Of a stretch of DNA of 64,000 bases, positions 32,199 to 42,805 are shown piece after piece. Under the pieces are notes generated by a model. It had not been told where the DNA came from. It was given only the letters and a program-made list of their open reading frames with translations, and searched no databases. The translations under genes were made by a program, and so were the position numbers. Origin of the DNA: Symbiodinium natans (lineage: Eukaryota > Sar > Dinophyceae > Suessiales > Symbiodiniaceae); NCBI GenBank assembly GCA_905221605.1, contig CAJNDS010001013.1:498001-562000 (forward strand). The letters run 5' to 3'. The number at the start of each line of letters is the position of its first letter. Position 1 is the stretch's first letter.

Positions 32199-33600
32199 CC
32201 GCCGACCCTGGCGGCGTGTTGGATGGGTTTGAGGAGGTGAAAACCTCCCTCTTTCCCTCCTTACCCCCTGCCGAGCAGGCTGGGATGATCTTCGAACCAT
32301 GCGAGCGGGTTTAGACCTCTCAACTATGCTCCAGCGGGGTCGGCGGCTTGAGCCGGAGGCTCTTAAATCCGGCCCCCGCGCCGCCCGTGGTCCAGGGCGG
32401 AGCCCGCGTCGCACTAAAGCGCTAGCTTTAAGGGGCGAGCGCCCGCGCCGACCCCGCCCAAAATTGCTTCAAATTCGCGCGGGGCCCTTCGGGAGGCCTC
32501 CAAAACGGCATCCAAGGGGACGCAACACGCGGTGGTGCGAAAAGCACGAAAACCTCGTAAAAACCATGGGTTTTTACGAAAAACCGAGGCCACAAAACAC
32601 CCGCAGCACTCCATTAAAGCCTCACGGGCGCGCATCATCGGCCCTAGCTTTTCACATGGGGCGCGCGCCAGGCCGAAACCACGTTTTTCAAGGTTTGGGG
32701 GGGGTACCGGAAACCCAAAACCAGGCGAGCATCATGAGCATCAGCAGCCCTGGCCCGCGGCCCCAAGGCAGTAAAAAACGCTGAAAAACGCTGAAATCAC
32801 CGTAAATACCGTGTTTTTATGAGGTTTTTTCACGTGTGCCTCCGACCCCCACCCCTGTTGCCCTTGACCCGCCCCCAAAGTGCGCATCATCGAAACCCAC
32901 GTCCGGGGGGGGGTCTGCTGATGCTGCTGATGCGCGGGGGTCCGGGCGCATCATCGAGCCATCGTTTCTCATGGGCTTCGTGGGCCTCCGGGGCCGACGG
33001 CCCAGAGACCCAGCTGATGCTCATGATGCTCGTTTTGGGGGGGGGTTCCAACAGCAGAAAACCTCGTAAATACCGAGTGTTTTGTGGGTCCACGTAAAAA
33101 CGCCCCTAAAATCGCTCATTTTACGCGCTCGAACGGCTTCGTGCCTACAAAACACCCGAACAGCAGGACCCCGAATGCCCTTAAGGGCATTCGGGGTCTT
33201 GCTTTTGGGGGTTTGGTGGGCACAATCGGCGTGTTTAAGGGGGTTTTGGATGGCCTGGGGGAGGCCGCTGATGCTCATGATGCTCCCTTTCCTGGGTCCC
33301 AACAGGCTTCCCAAGCCCAAAAACACGTGTTTACAGCGTTTTCTGAAGGTTTTGCGAAGGCAAAACGCATGCATAGAATGCTTTTAAGGCCCCCAAACAA
33401 ACCCCACTGATGCTCCTGATGCAGGCGCGCGCGCGCCGGGGGGTGGGGGGGAGGGAGGGGGGGGCGAAGGCAGGAGAAAGAGAGACAGAGAGAAGGAGAG
33501 GACAAAGACACGGGAAAGAGAAGACAGTGCCAAGGTTCAAGGTTTCGTGCTTTGGGGGGCGGGGGCCGGCCCGTGCCGCTAGGCCTGAAATTTAGGGTTT
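32199..33600. other. GC-rich repeat-like block, no telomeric units
   Basis: Open frames of 60-160 codons overlap on both strands (e.g. 32299-32784 plus, 33021-33374 minus), as expected from GC-rich DNA. The motifs CTGATGCTCATGATGCTC, GCATCATCGAGCC and TAAAAAC.C recur every 60-250 bp (32631, 32731, 32883, 32911, 32948, 33013, 33267, 33407). It starts GGGTCCGCCGACC and contains CGGGGTCGGCGG then GAGCCGGAGGCTCTTAAA, both also present around 21.12-21.37 kb in P2. I see no gene I can support. The right end is GA-rich (33440-33520). Confidence 0.5.
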
Positions 33601-34063
33601 AGGGTTGAGGGTTTAGGGCTTAGGGTTTTGGTGGCTGGCTCCGGGTCTTGAGGGTTTACCTGGGACAGTTTAGTAGTAACTACCCTTCATGAAGTGGGTG
33701 TAACCCATAAGAAACGTAGGTAAAGAGGGTCCGAGGTAGGGTTTAGGGAGGTCTTGAGGCTTTGGGGTGTGAGCAAGTGTGAGCAAGTTTGTGTTTTTAA
33801 GGGTTTGGAGCACAGTTTGGGGGGCTTGGGTTTCAGTGGGGAAGGTGGCGTACCTAAACCCCCAAAGTATGTACAACAAGGGCCCTTCTATGTGTCCATT
33901 TGTTTACATATATTTTGTTGGGGGGGGGGGGTCCAGGTAGAAGGTTCCCCGAAATTCTTCCTTAAATGTAAGAAGATTCCTTATATGGTTTACGGAACAG
34001 TCTTTAACGAGGGGTATTGGAGTTGCTCTGGGTTTGACGATTCATTCGTGCAACGTATATAGG

Positions 34064-34165
34064 TTGGGATGTTCCCCCTTGTACTAACAGTCCTCACTAG
34101 GGAGTCTAGTACCCCCTATTTCTAATCCCTATCAAGGACGGTTAGTATGAGGGGGAACATCCCAA
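34064..34165. repeat. Palindromic element family A
   Basis: Complete copy with a few stem mismatches (CCTCACTAGG against CCTATCAAGG). Confidence 0.85.
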
Positions 34166-34325
34166 TATATAGGGCTTAACTAGAGGCTTTGGGTGCGCTG
34201 CTCCGCCGTGAGCTCGGAGGGTTTAGGGTTAGGAGGGTTTAGGACGTAGGGTGTAGCGCTCAAGTTTTGGGGTTCAGGATTTAGGGTTTAAGCTCTAGGA
34301 TTTAGGGTTGAAGGTGTCCTGTCAC

Positions 34326-36690
34326 GTTCGCTCCCCATCTCCTGCAAATCAATCATCGCCCGCTGTGCAGCGACTCTGCGGTTGAAGTGCTCCGCGTACA
34401 CTAAACCCTAAACCTTAAACCCTCAACTCTAAACCCTAAACTCCTTTTTCAGAAGAGGTGTCTGTCGACCAAGAGAGCCTAAAACCACTTAAGTAAGGAA
34501 CGGAACATACCTTAAACTTTTGGGCCTTGCAAGCCCCTATAAAACCCTACACTCTGCAAACCCTATAGGCTGCAAACAATCTTATTGGCCCAAAATAGGC
34601 CCACAAACCGCATGAACGCCACGAGCCCCATGAACCCCACAAGCTCTAGGCAAAAAAAAAGCCGTACACGCTCGATAAATCCTGTCAGGCCCTTGTAGAA
34701 GCCCTACAAAGTCCAAGCCCTAAACCCTATAAACCCTAAACCCCATAAACCCTAAACCCCAAACCCTAAACCCCAAACCCTAAACCCTAAACCCTAAACC
34801 CCAAACCCCAAAACCCCCAACCCAAAATCCCCCCAAGCCGTCAGTGACTGGCCTCTGGATAGCTGCCTCGACTCGCCAGCCTGGGTGGCTCTGGGTTGAG
34901 TGACTCTGGGTTTACGGTTTAGGGTGTAGGGTTTAGAGTTTGGTTTAGGGTTTAGGGGTTTGGGGTTTAGGGGTTTAGGGGTTTAGGGGTTTAGGGGTTT
35001 AGGGGTTTTAAGGGGCTTAGGGGTTTTAAGGGGCTTAGGGGTTTAGGGGTTTAGGGGTTTAAGGGTGTAGGGGTTTAGGGGTTTAGGGGTTTGGTTTAGG
35101 GGTTTAGGGGTTTAGGGGTTTAGGGGTTTAGGGGTTTAGGGGTTTAGGGGTTTAGGGGTTTAGGGGTTTAGGGGGCCCTAAACCCCAAACCCCAAACCCC
35201 AAACCCCAAACCCCAAACCCTAAACCCTAAACCCTAAACCCTAAACCCAAACCCTAAACCCTAAGCCCTAAGCCCTAAGCCCTAAACCCTAAACCCTAAA
35301 CCCTAAACCCTAAACCTATCCCCTTTTGGGGTTTAGGGGTTTGGGATTTGGGTGTTGGGGCATAGTCATAATGGAGTATGAGCTCCGAGAGAGGCCAACC
35401 TTCATTCAAGGTGCGGAACCATATGGGGGTTTAGGGTTTAGGGTTCAGGCTTCAGGGTTGAGGGTTTACCTATTTTGGGGAACCGAACTATTCAGTGTAC
35501 TCGCCACCCAGTGCATCGTGGTAAGCTTAAGGCACAGGGTTTAGGGTGACATGTTGAGTATGCGACGTGCCGGGCTGCCAGACACCATCGGAACCCCAAA
35601 ATGTGATACAGTTACCTGAAACTTTCACAGGTAAAACTGTGTTAGCCAACGCGATTTAAATGTCCCAACTGCAAGGCCAATCTACATTCGTTGTTTGGGG
35701 TTTGGGGTTGAATCATGATGCACCCCCGCCCCAAAACACAGATTGCACTAAGTACAATCATATAACAGGAAAAGACAAAAAATGAAACGTAGTGCTTCGG
35801 TGCACTCTCGAACTAACCAACTACAAAGCCACAAGCCCCGTACGCGAAGTACTATGTCCCTAGCCCCGAAGAACTGACCCCCCCCCAGGCAGCTCTCTAA
35901 CACACTGCAAGGGACATCTCCACAAATGAACGCTTGCTCCAAAACTTTCGAGTGCCGCAACCTTGAACCCTAAACAGCAACACAAAGAAGTAAGCCGGTT
36001 CTGACCCGTAAACCCTAAACCCTGAACCTAGGATGGCGCTCAAACTCTCCGAAACATATTCCTGAATATGAAATGTGATCCTCTTAAACCCAACAAAAGA
36101 AATACAAAATATTCCAAGGCCCTGGCACCCCCCCCCCAAAAAAAAAAAAAAAAAAAGAAATAAATAAATAAATAACGAGCAAGGATTTCGGGCACCCTAC
36201 GTAAAATGAAGAACCCCTAAGCCCCCGAACCTTCAGAGTCTCAGGCATGGAGACGCCCTAACGGGTTTAGGGTTTTGGGGCTTAGGGCCTAGTTGTCCAG
36301 TACCCAGGGGAACTAAAGGTTAACCTTTGGGATTATAAGGGGGTTCTACTACCCCAAAAAGGTTAAAGGTACGTTACCTACTCTACAACTAAGAGGGTTT
36401 CTAGTTCAGGGCTTGTGAGACCGGCGTACTACTCGACAGAGTTCCCTAGACCCAAGACCCGAGATTGGGAGGGCGGAGGGGGCAGCATGAAGACCCTAAA
36501 TTCCATTAAGCCCTAAAGCCTAAAAACTTCTTTCACCCCTTCAACCTAAACCCTAAACCCTAAACCCTCCTTGCGAACACACCTGCTGGCCAAGGGGCTC
36601 CGCTCAGGCGACTTCGCACTGAATTCCCGATGCTTCCTTGGCGACGTCCGCTTTGGCGGCGGGGTGGGCGCCACTATCTCCTGCATCTTG
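34326..36690 (-). CDS. Two in-phase exons, unknown
   Basis: 36566-36690 reads KMQEIVAPTPPPKRTSPRKH continuing REFSAKSPERSPLASRCVRK, a basic Ser/Pro-rich segment. It ends GAGG|GTTTAGGG, the donor being the telomeric array. 34326-34400 starts after TTTAG (an acceptor supplied by a TTTAGGG unit) and reads YAEHFNRRVAAQRAMIDLQE then MGSE. Joining them adds G to TG to make Val, in phase. The 2.2-kb intron between holds the head-to-head telomeric junction at 35.17 kb. The frame of 34326-34400 would otherwise run to TAA near 34290. Confidence 0.4.
34915..35320 (+). repeat. Head-to-head telomeric junction, (TTTAGGGG)n then (CCCTAAA)n
   Basis: Octamer TTTAGGGG units run to 35171 and then invert at TTTAGGGGGCCCTAAACCCC into CCCCAAA and CCCTAAA units. 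Confidence 0.9.
36300..36388. repeat. Single palindrome
   Basis: AGGGGAACTAAAGGTTAACC ... AAAGGTTAAAGGTACGTTAC. Its left end string AGGGGAACTAAAGGT recurs at the 46806 exon donor. Confidence 0.5.
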
Positions 36691-37399
36691 CTTCCAGGAA
36701 GACCAGTACACCTTAACCACCAGTATTCGAGAACTGAGTCCCTAAGCCCTGGCCCCCTAACCCCTAACCCCTAAACCCTAAACCCTAAACCCTAAACCCT
36801 AAACCCATCTCTTGATGTGCTGTGTTCGCACTGACCCAGACCTAGCCAGTTTCGGCGCTGGACTGGGGACTCAGAACCCCGTATTCGCAACTAGTGGCTC
36901 GCCCCGTATGGGTTCAGGGTTTAGAGTTTAGGGTTTAGGGTTTAGGGTTTAGGGCAAGTCGACAGTTTACTGCGTACCAGGACCATGTGCTCGCTTGCCG
37001 ATGCGGCAGTGTGCACTCGAGCGCGCCCACTGATTTCACCACGAGCGTCCAGAGAGCCCAAGACCCCCAACATAGATCCCCAAATAGTAGGATTCTCCTA
37101 TAGTAAGGACCCCAACAAGGTACCCCTAATTTCGGAACCCCCAAATCAACCGCGGAACAAACCTTCAAATCATACCAAGGATCCCCACGACGCGTAGCTT
37201 GAATAATGTCTCTTCTTGTGACTCAGGGGCTCTTCAGGGCACCCTGAGAACACTGCCCTAAACCCTAAACCCTAAACCCTAAACCCTAGCCCTAAACCCT
37301 AAACCCTAAACCCTAAACCCTAGTTAAACTGTCCTTGAAACTCAGACCAGAAAACCCTGCCACCAGCTTGGGCTACTCGGGACTGCACCCGATGTTCGT

Positions 37400-38590
37400 C
37401 TAAAAGAGAGGCATCCAATCGGGTGGCTTTCGCAACAACACGCCGTGCCGCTTTGCCAGGCGTGTCAAGCCACGGAGAAAGGTTCTGCTCGATACGTCTA
37501 GGACTAACAGGTGATGCAGCGACTGCAGCTTCTGGATCAAGGTGACCGCACCAGCTCGGATGGCCTTGAGCACATCCGCTGGCATCTCATCTCCTTTCAT
37601 GGGGATCTCCAAGCGAAGTTGCTCTAGCTGGGAGCATGTCAATGCGGCCAAGAAGTTGTTCACATCCGCTGCCATGAACGGGGAATCACTGCTGACCTGG
37701 ACCCCTAGGTGGCGAACATTGCTTAGGCGGATCTCTTTGGCCAAAGAAATCAGATCTTCGCCGTGGCATGCCACGTGGACTGTGTGGCACGTGCGCGGCC
37801 AACTAATTCGTCCCAGGTTTCCTGGCAGTAGGCCAATCGTCCCAAACTCATCAGCGTCACATAGCTCCACCTCACGGAGAGGGAGTGCGTGCAGACAGCG
37901 CTGCAAAGATTGCGTGATGTCTTCTGTGTCAGAATGTATGCATAGGTGTAGTTTGCGCAGGGATACTGAGCAATCCGCGATCATGCCTAGAATATCCGCC
38001 GCCGAGATGTTGTGCTTTGCAGATATGTACATCTGGAGGGACAGCAAGTTTTTGAATGCCGGCAAGGCCTTGACAATGTCCTCAGGGTGGGCGGAAAGAA
38101 AACATAGGGCTTCCAGACCTGGGCAACTTGGAAAAAAGTAGAGGATCATGACTCCTTCAACCCGAAGGTACACGTATGGCTTGTAGACTTAGCTCGTAGT
38201 AGTCGAACGGTTGCTTAGATGCGTGCAACTGGAAAACATGCTTCACTAATGCACACCCACACGACAGGGACAGCTGCGTGCCCAATGTTGCAGAAGCGGG
38301 GCAAAGAGGCGGCCATCATAGTCGGGGCTACCGAAGACATGGAAGATTGAAACTTCACGTAGTTTGACACACGGACCGAGCAGCCAGCCCAAGAAGAAGG
38401 TTGATGGATCTGGTTTGTACTGCTGATTCTTCAACGGTGCAAGCGAAAAATCGACACAAATGCGGATAACCTCTCCGATCTCAATGGTTGGCAATGCTTG
38501 CATCAGCTTCACCGCAGAACGATTGTCGGGATTGTACTGAAGGTACGGAACGATCAGCCGTCCGCTTGGAGAAACGCACACGGCGCGGAC
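37400..38590 (-). CDS. Leucine-rich-repeat-like protein, C-terminal two exons
   Basis: The longest coding block. Exon 38261-38590 (starts VRAVCVSPSGRLIVPYLQYN after AGCAAG) joins in phase 0 to exon 37400-38179 across an 81-nt intron (donor CGT|GTGGGT, acceptor TCTACAAG). The stop is TAG at 37400. The second exon has irregular leucine-rich repeats at roughly 25-30-residue spacing, e.g. LEALCFLSAHPEDIVKALPA, LLSLQMYISA, LRKLHLCIHS, LREVELCDAD, VRHLGVQVSS and LEQLRLEIPM, as in LRR/F-box-type ligand-binding solenoids. No signal peptide or kinase domain is visible. The 5' end is missing: upstream in frame there is a stop, and a palindromic element (38716-38835) lies about 125 bp away, so earlier exons may be beyond it or lost. 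No telomeric repeat falls inside this gene. Confidence 0.7.
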
Positions 38591-38715
38591 CTTGCTCGGA
38601 ACTACTCAGCCTAGAGCACGGTCGGGATATTCCATACAAGTCTCTGCTCGAGTCTATGCTCACACGCAAGGGAAACCACCCCAATAAGCTTGTGCTTACG
38701 AATATTCGTTCTTAT

Positions 38716-38835
38716 CTTACTGTTGGCTAGCAGGGAATGGGGGAATTAGGGCCCTATGTACATATATATATATACCCTCTTAAAGGTATCATATAGGGTA
38801 CCTCATTCCCCCATTCCCTACTAACCAACAGTAAG
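38716..38835. repeat. Palindromic element family D
   Basis: Complete copy with a TA microsatellite near the centre. It lies about 125 bp upstream of the first visible exon of the LRR-like gene. Confidence 0.85.
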
Positions 38836-38980
38836 TTACATGAAGTCCTTAATATAAGGAGATCCTACTATTTGGAGATCTATATTGGGCTCCCCCATTT
38901 TAGTAAATACCCATCTTCGTCCTTTCTGTGAAGGCACTTTAGGGTTTAGGGTTTAGGGTTCAGGGTTCAGGTGTCAGGGT

Positions 38981-39088
38981 TTAGGGTTTAGGGTTGAGGG
39001 CCTTCCTGGCAGTGAGGCTTGCAGCAGCAATGGCAAAGGGATCCAGCAGCTTTGACAGGACCTCCCAGACAAATTTCTTCTCCATGAT
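38981..39088 (-). CDS. C-terminal exon-like island, unknown
   Basis: Minus frame KKFVWEVLSKLLDPFAIAAA then SLTARKALNPKP and TAA, where the stop is part of a CCCTAA unit. Upstream in frame lie SGAMIME and no clear AG acceptor; AG occurs at ATGGAG. The peptide looks like a real amphipathic helix, but the exon could also be spliced at TCACTGCCAG|GA. Confidence 0.4.
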   Translation of the reverse strand: MMEKKFVWEVLSKLLDPFAIAAASLTARKALNPKP

Positions 39089-39105
39089 CATTGCACCCGA
39101 GTTGG

Positions 39106-39640
39106 AATTGCGGTTCAGGGTTTAGGGTTTAGGGTTTACGGTTTACGGTTTAGGGTTTAGGGTTAAGGGTCTAGGGCTGGATGTGCCTCGGTGCTAAAGT
39201 CGGTGTAACCCAAAATTAGGGTTTAGGTTTAGGGTTTAGGGTTTAGGGTTTAGGGATTAGGGTTTAGGGTTTAGGGTTTAGGGTTTAGGGTTTAGGGTTT
39301 AGGGTTTAGGGTTTAGGGTTAAGGGTCTAGGGCTGGATGTGCCTCGGTGCTAAAGTCGGTGTAACCCAAAATTAGGGTTTAGGTTTAGGGTTTAGGGTTT
39401 AGGGTTTAGGGTTTAGGGTTTAGGGTTTAGGGTTTAGGGTTTAGGGTTAAGGGTTAAGGGTTAAGGGTTTAGGGCTGGATGTGCCTCGGTGCTAAAGTCG
39501 GTGTAACCCAAAATTAGGGTTTAGGTTTAGGGTTTAGGGTTTAGGGTTTAGGGTTTAGGGTTTAGGGTTTAGGGTTTAGGGTTTAGGGTTTAGGGTTTAG
39601 GGTTTAGGGTTTAGGGTTTAGGGTTTAGGGTTTAGGGTTT
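39106..39640 (+). repeat. Telomeric array with three copies of a 50-bp unit
   Basis: The segment GGGCTGGATGTGCCTCGGTG CTAAAGTCGGTGTAACCCAA AATTAGGG occurs at about 39174, 39330 and 39472 with no differences seen, each followed by TTTAGGTTTAGGG and a heptamer array. Periods are about 156 and 142 bp. Confidence 0.9.
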
Positions 39641-40383
39641 TGCCAACACGCAACTGGCCCACCATTGAAGCAGGCAGAACAAAAACCAGTGCATGTGCAC
39701 GACTCTAACTTTCATGAACAAAGAGACAAAGAGAGTACGTGGCGCAAGTACCACCGAGAAAAAAGTTCTCCATAATTACTAACCAATGTGAATATTCAAT
39801 TCCGCTGTCTCTTCCTACTATTTCTACTACCTTTCCTTAGATGGGCGCACCAAATGATCGTGGCTGAGGCAAACTATTCTCAAGGCATCGGAGGTTGCAA
39901 GGCCTGGGAGTGGAGTTAGAGGGTTTAGGTTTGGGGTTCAGGGTTCAGGGTTCAGGGTTCAGGGTTTAGGGTCTAGGGCTTAGGGTTCAGGGTTTAGGGT
40001 TTAGGGCTACAGTTAGGGTGGGCCAGCTGCTCCGCTTTCAGGAACAGGCGCCTGGGATTCTATCCGAGGACCATCCTACCTGAAAAGCCGTGAACCTGAA
40101 CATGTCATAAGGAACCAATGGGGTTTAGGGTTTAGGGTTTAGGGTTTAGGGTTTAGGGTTTAGGTTTAGAGTGGAAGGGAGGTGGGTGTAAAGGGGGCCA
40201 GATTCCCTTGTTGAGCCCTATCCGGCCTTCTTTGGGACTGTCAAACCCTTATTTGGGGAAGATGGGGCCCTTACACCCCCCCTCCCTTCCACCGGCTGGT
40301 TCCTTGTGATGACTTTTCAGTAGGTTGGTGCGCGGCGAAAAAAGCCCTAACATCCAAACCCTTACACTATACTGAGTACTTAC

Positions 40384-41563
40384 ACCCCAAGTTCTCAACC
40401 TCATGAGCAGCAAAGTCTTCTGCAACAAGCCCTGCGAACATGTTCGCACAACGTTTAGACTATTCTAGTTGGGGGGCTTTGCTTTCTGGGTTTGGGGATC
40501 AAGATCAGGATATTGGGGTTTGGGGCTTTAGAGATTTTGGGCTTCCCGAAGTGTTCTGCAACATGGTGTCAGAGGCTAGTACATGGGTAGTTATAAGTAG
40601 GGTTATAGGTCTGATAACCCTACTTATTATAACCCTCTTTGGGGTACTTATAACCCTACTTATCACTACCCATGAACCTCCAAGTAGAGGAGGAGTAGTG
40701 ACAGCAGTTCGTGGTAAGATAGACGAGTGCCCTTTTGCGAGATTTCTGGGACAAGGGAACCCATCCCCTCAAGAGAGGAGTAAGGATAGGGTTCAGGGTT
40801 TAGGGTTTAGGGCTTAGGGCTTGGGGTTTCGGGTACTGCTTGACATCCTATGTAATTAGGCTACGGTTAACGGTCAGTAGGCGGGTCCGAAGCCCTCAGC
40901 CCCATAAACCCAAAAGACTTTCAAGGCTCAAAGACCTGACTTGCTGGCTTTTCGGGTTTAGTTAGGGAGCTTACTTGGAGGTAAATGGGAAGCTACAAGT
41001 AGGGTTCTTAGGTATGGCAAGACTCTACATGTAACATAAGCCTATACAGGGTACGTATAACCCTACTTAGAACTGCCCATGAACCTCCAAGTAGACCCTA
41101 AACCCTAAACCCTTTTGGAGATGCAAGGGTTCAGGGAGTTTAGGGTTTTAGGGTAGCACTGCGAAGCCCCTCAACCCTAAACCCTAAACCCTAAATCGTC
41201 ACGGTTTAGGATTTCGGGTTTGGGGTCTAGTTCAACACCATACACCAGACTCAAGACAACAAGAAAGAGCAACGGCAAAGCCCAAAGCCCAAACACAAGG
41301 GCTTCTACTTTGGACCCTTCCGTGAACCTTAATCCCTATGACTTTGAAGCAATGTGTATAATATATAGATACATATAGAAACACACACACATATATATAT
41401 ATATACACACATATATATATATGTATATATATATATATACATATATTATTAATAGTATCAATGTATATTCAATGTACGTTCCATGCATGGCAGTTTCAGT
41501 GCTTGCAGGGTCCTCGCGCCAGGCTGGCAACCCCACCTCCGGGTGAGGCGCGGCGTCGTACTC
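40384..41563 (-). CDS. Two exon-like islands, unknown
   Basis: 41478-41563 reads EYDAAPHPEVGLPAWREDPA and continues STETAMHG, between AAG and donor GTACAT. 40384-40431 reads LVAEDFAAHEVENLG between CGCAG and the strong donor GTAAGT. 41478-41563 ends with two bases of a codon and 40384 starts needing one, so they do not join directly. Between them are two palindromic elements (40580-40686 and 40972-41093). Confidence 0.35.
40580..40686. repeat. Palindromic element subfamily B2
   Basis: TACATGGGTAGTTATAAGTA ... CTACCCATGAACCTCCAAGTA; the first bases of the left end are missing. Confidence 0.8.
40972..41093. repeat. Palindromic element subfamily B2
   Basis: Complete copy followed directly by CCCTAAA units. 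Confidence 0.8.
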
Positions 41564-41591
41564 CTTTGCAGACCAAGCGACTCCGATGCCC

Positions 41592-41702
41592 CCTAGGTTG
41601 CCCAGTAACCTGGGATTCAAAAGGGTGCCCTTTTTGCTTAAGGGGGGCATATAAGGGAACCTAAACCCTACAAAAAGGGAATAAGGGTACTACTGGGCAT
41701 CC
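41592..41702. repeat. Palindromic element family C
   Basis: Full copy, CCTAGGTTGCCCAGTAACCT ... GGGTACTACTGGGCATCCTA. Confidence 0.85.
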
Positions 41703-41829
41703 TAACCCCTTAACTCAAAGGAATATTCCTTAAGCAGGTAGAAGGGTTCTCTATATGGCCCCCCCTTAATTCAGGAAGTGCAACAAGATGGACTCTCAAG
41801 GGGCCTCCGGTCTGATAGGATTCAGGGTT

Positions 41830-41984
41830 TACTTGAAGGTTCATGGTACTTACTAACCACTTATAACTGGGCTTATAACCCTACTTATAATTGGGATAAC
41901 CCCTATAAGGCCCTTTAGAGGTAATATAAGTAGGGTTATAAGTACAGCTATAATTGGTTAGTAAGTACCATGAACCTCCAAGTA
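41830..41984. repeat. Palindromic element family B
   Basis: Complete copy, followed immediately by a TTTAGGG array. Confidence 0.85.
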
Positions 41985-42019
41985 GGGTTTAGGGTTTAGG
42001 GTTTAGGGTTTAGGGTTTA

Positions 42020-42560
42020 GGAAAGAGTGAAGAGAGAACAAGTAAGCGAATTAACTGAGCGAACGCAGTAAACGTAACGTGAAGAGAATTTAATTAATGA
42101 AAATATTGTGAAGGAAATGAAGTTGTAATGGATGGTTTTTACCCCGTGTTCACAGGATACATTAATATTGTAACAGAGAATACGAAAGGAGAAGTGAATA
42201 ACCGCACGAATGAATTCATCCTGGAAAAGTGGGCTCATTTCGTTCATGCGTGTAATTCATGCGTTAACTTATAATGTACGCGCTTTCACGACACTCACTA
42301 GCTTATAAACTCAATATAATATGTCCATAGATTTATAGTCTTATTATAGGATACGTTCATAAGGTAGCAAAATTAAGGTCTTTTCGTACGTTCTCTACAT
42401 CCTAATGGTCTGGGTGATTCTTTCTTCCTCAATCTCATAATAAAGACCAAGACACAAGAAACTGCCCGGAGAACCTTATGAATGAGGAAGAGCTTTTCTA
42501 TCACACACTAAAAGACCTTTCATGACAAGATAATATGCTTTTTGCTTCCTTCCCAAAAAG
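42020..42560 (+). rRNA. Mitochondrial-type LSU rRNA fragment inserted in nuclear DNA
   Basis: AT-rich block without open frames. At about 42347-42410 it contains CGTTCATAAGGTAGCAAAAT followed by TAAGGTC and, 40 bases on, CCTAATGG. This corresponds to the conserved 23S rRNA region around E. coli 1926-1965 (CGGTCCTAAGGTAGCGAAAT ... CGAATGG). Alveolate mitochondrial rRNAs are split into short pieces, so this fits one LSU piece plus flanking mitochondrial DNA. It is bounded on the left by TTTAGGG repeats that abut a palindromic element and on the right by CCCTAAA repeats from 42565. Confidence 0.65.
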
Positions 42561-42649
42561 TCCCCTAAACCCTAAACGCTAAACCCTAAACCCTAAACCC
42601 TAAACCCTAAACCCTAAACCCTAAACCCTAAACCTTAGCATTGCAACCC

Positions 42650-42800
42650 GGGCGTGAAGGAAGTCATCTACTGTCTCACTGCCTTGTAATGTTGCACCAA
42701 GTGATCGAAATGTAGGATTACATGACTCTTTTCCTTCGTTTCGTTCATGTGTTCATTAAATTCACGCATCTTTCATGCTTCATGCGCTGATTCCTAAACC
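42650..42800. other. Second AT-rich block, possibly organelle-derived
   Basis: Sequence with TTCGTTTCGTTCATGTGTTC-type runs shares the style of the 42.02-42.56 kb block (which has TTTCGTTCATGCG) and is separated from it by a CCCTAAA array. No rRNA core string recognised. Confidence 0.3.
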
Positions 42801-42805
42801 TTAAG

